A stretch of 47,674 nt of DNA from JBASRP01 sp044866075 (GTDB lineage: Bacteria; Actinomycetota; AC-67): positions 1-47,674 of the forward strand of contig JBIOTQ010000102.1 in assembly GCA_044866075.1 (NCBI GenBank). Reading direction: 5' to 3'. Positions 47,350 through 47,674 of this stretch are shown here, piece by piece. Both the position numbers and the translations under genes were made by a program. The notes below the pieces were generated by a model that saw only the letters and a list, made by a program, of their open reading frames with translations, ran no database searches and was not told where the DNA came from. Position 1 is the first letter of the stretch, and every line of letters starts with the position of its first letter.

Positions 47350-47674
47350 GCTTCGCTTCCGGATGCCCCCGGCATAACCTCATCGTGCCGTGCGTCGTCC
47401 TTAAGTTCCAAAGCGCTTCCCCCCGCTTCGCGGATAACAGAAGCCCTGCGCATGAGTTTCTGATTGCGATTTAAGACTCTGCGGTTTCACGGACGGAGCG
47501 CCCGGACCAAACACCTGGATGCATGCGTTCGACGGGTGATTGCGAGCGTAGGCCTGCTCCGGCTCTCCCCAAGGTTCCATGTGCGCCCGGATGGATTCGA
47601 ACCCCCGACCGTGGCCGTGCCACTCGCCGAGCACCGAGAAGCCCGAGCCCATCAGGAATATTCAGAATGTTGTG
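47350..47674. other. Terminal stretch without a confident gene
   Basis: A minus-strand open frame of 83 codons (47401-47652, MGSGFSVLGEWHGHGRGFES at its start) is weakly protein-like in its first third only, with poor codon use later. On the same strand GGGGGTTCGAATCC resembles a tRNA T-arm, but no matching acceptor or anticodon arm is found. GAATATTC at 47656-47663 is a short palindrome. The window ends here, so a gene may start outside. Confidence 0.4.

Noticed and set aside
47555..47625. tRNA-like T-arm sequence on the minus strand (GGGGGTTCGAATCC)
   Set aside because: The T-stem has a mismatch and no acceptor, D or anticodon arm can be paired with it; not an intact tRNA.
1..47674. Mobile elements, phage genes or integration sites
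   Set aside because: No transposase, integrase, terminal repeats or phage structural genes were seen in any frame.

Overview
The window reads as chromosomal DNA of a high-GC, single-membrane bacterium, most likely a deep-branching or uncultured member of the Actinobacteriota. The evidence is an LPxTG-type sortase signal on a secreted protein, an F420-dependent (Ddn-like) nitroreductase homologue, a DosR/DosS-like two-component pair, a split LigD repair ligase and many ATGA/GTGA start-stop overlaps. I see no rRNA gene, intact tRNA, phage, insertion sequence or CRISPR array. Genus cannot be assigned from the sequence alone.

Layout. (1) 1-2418: DNA ligase D as three overlapping genes (phosphoesterase, ligase, polymerase). 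(2) 2428-4538: MFS exporter and methyltransferase. (3) 4541-7053: TetR regulator divergent from an acyl-ACP desaturase and an alpha/beta hydrolase, with three tandem palindromic operators between. (4) 7054-8945: small proteins including a YCII protein, a flavodoxin and a degenerate receiver. (5) 9078-10878: DosS-like haem-GAF kinase and DosR-like regulator; divergent from them are four small genes (11029-12582). (6) 12579-17375: four-subunit 2-oxoacid:ferredoxin oxidoreductase, with a divergent TetR and a GlcD-type FAD dehydrogenase. (7) 17350-22409: sortase-anchored DUF6351 protein, then a coupled DUF1214 / class III cyclase / Nudix operon. (8) 22504-28517: Ddn-like protein, phosphotransferase, acyl-CoA carboxyltransferase, TreT-like glycosyltransferase, gamma-glutamyltransferase. 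(9) 28569-31526: coiled-coil protein, a frameshifted gene, SnoaL protein, acetyltransferase and a decayed SRPBCC gene. (10) 31527-38078: regulators: membrane GGDEF-EAL protein, Crp/Fnr protein, sigma-70 factor, HxlR-SCP2 regulator. (11) 38136-47328: an exported-protein region with a Tat-exported SCP2-MmgE/PrpD fusion, a GH15-like and a GH39-like hydrolase, and a three-gene cassette with a Tat-exported gluconate-dehydrogenase subunit 3, a secreted unknown and a GMC flavoprotein.

How the parts may work together. The redox genes (haem-GAF kinase, flavodoxin, ferredoxin oxidoreductase, O2-using desaturase) suit a cell that meets changing oxygen. The last 9 kb looks like a surface or extracytoplasmic carbohydrate/alcohol oxidation island. 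Its Tat-exported dehydrogenase cassette has no visible cytochrome, and it sits beside an unusual Tat-exported SCP2-MmgE/PrpD fusion; these are the least familiar parts of the window. Several regulator genes have clear palindromes in their own divergent promoters, so local autoregulated circuits are a recurring theme.
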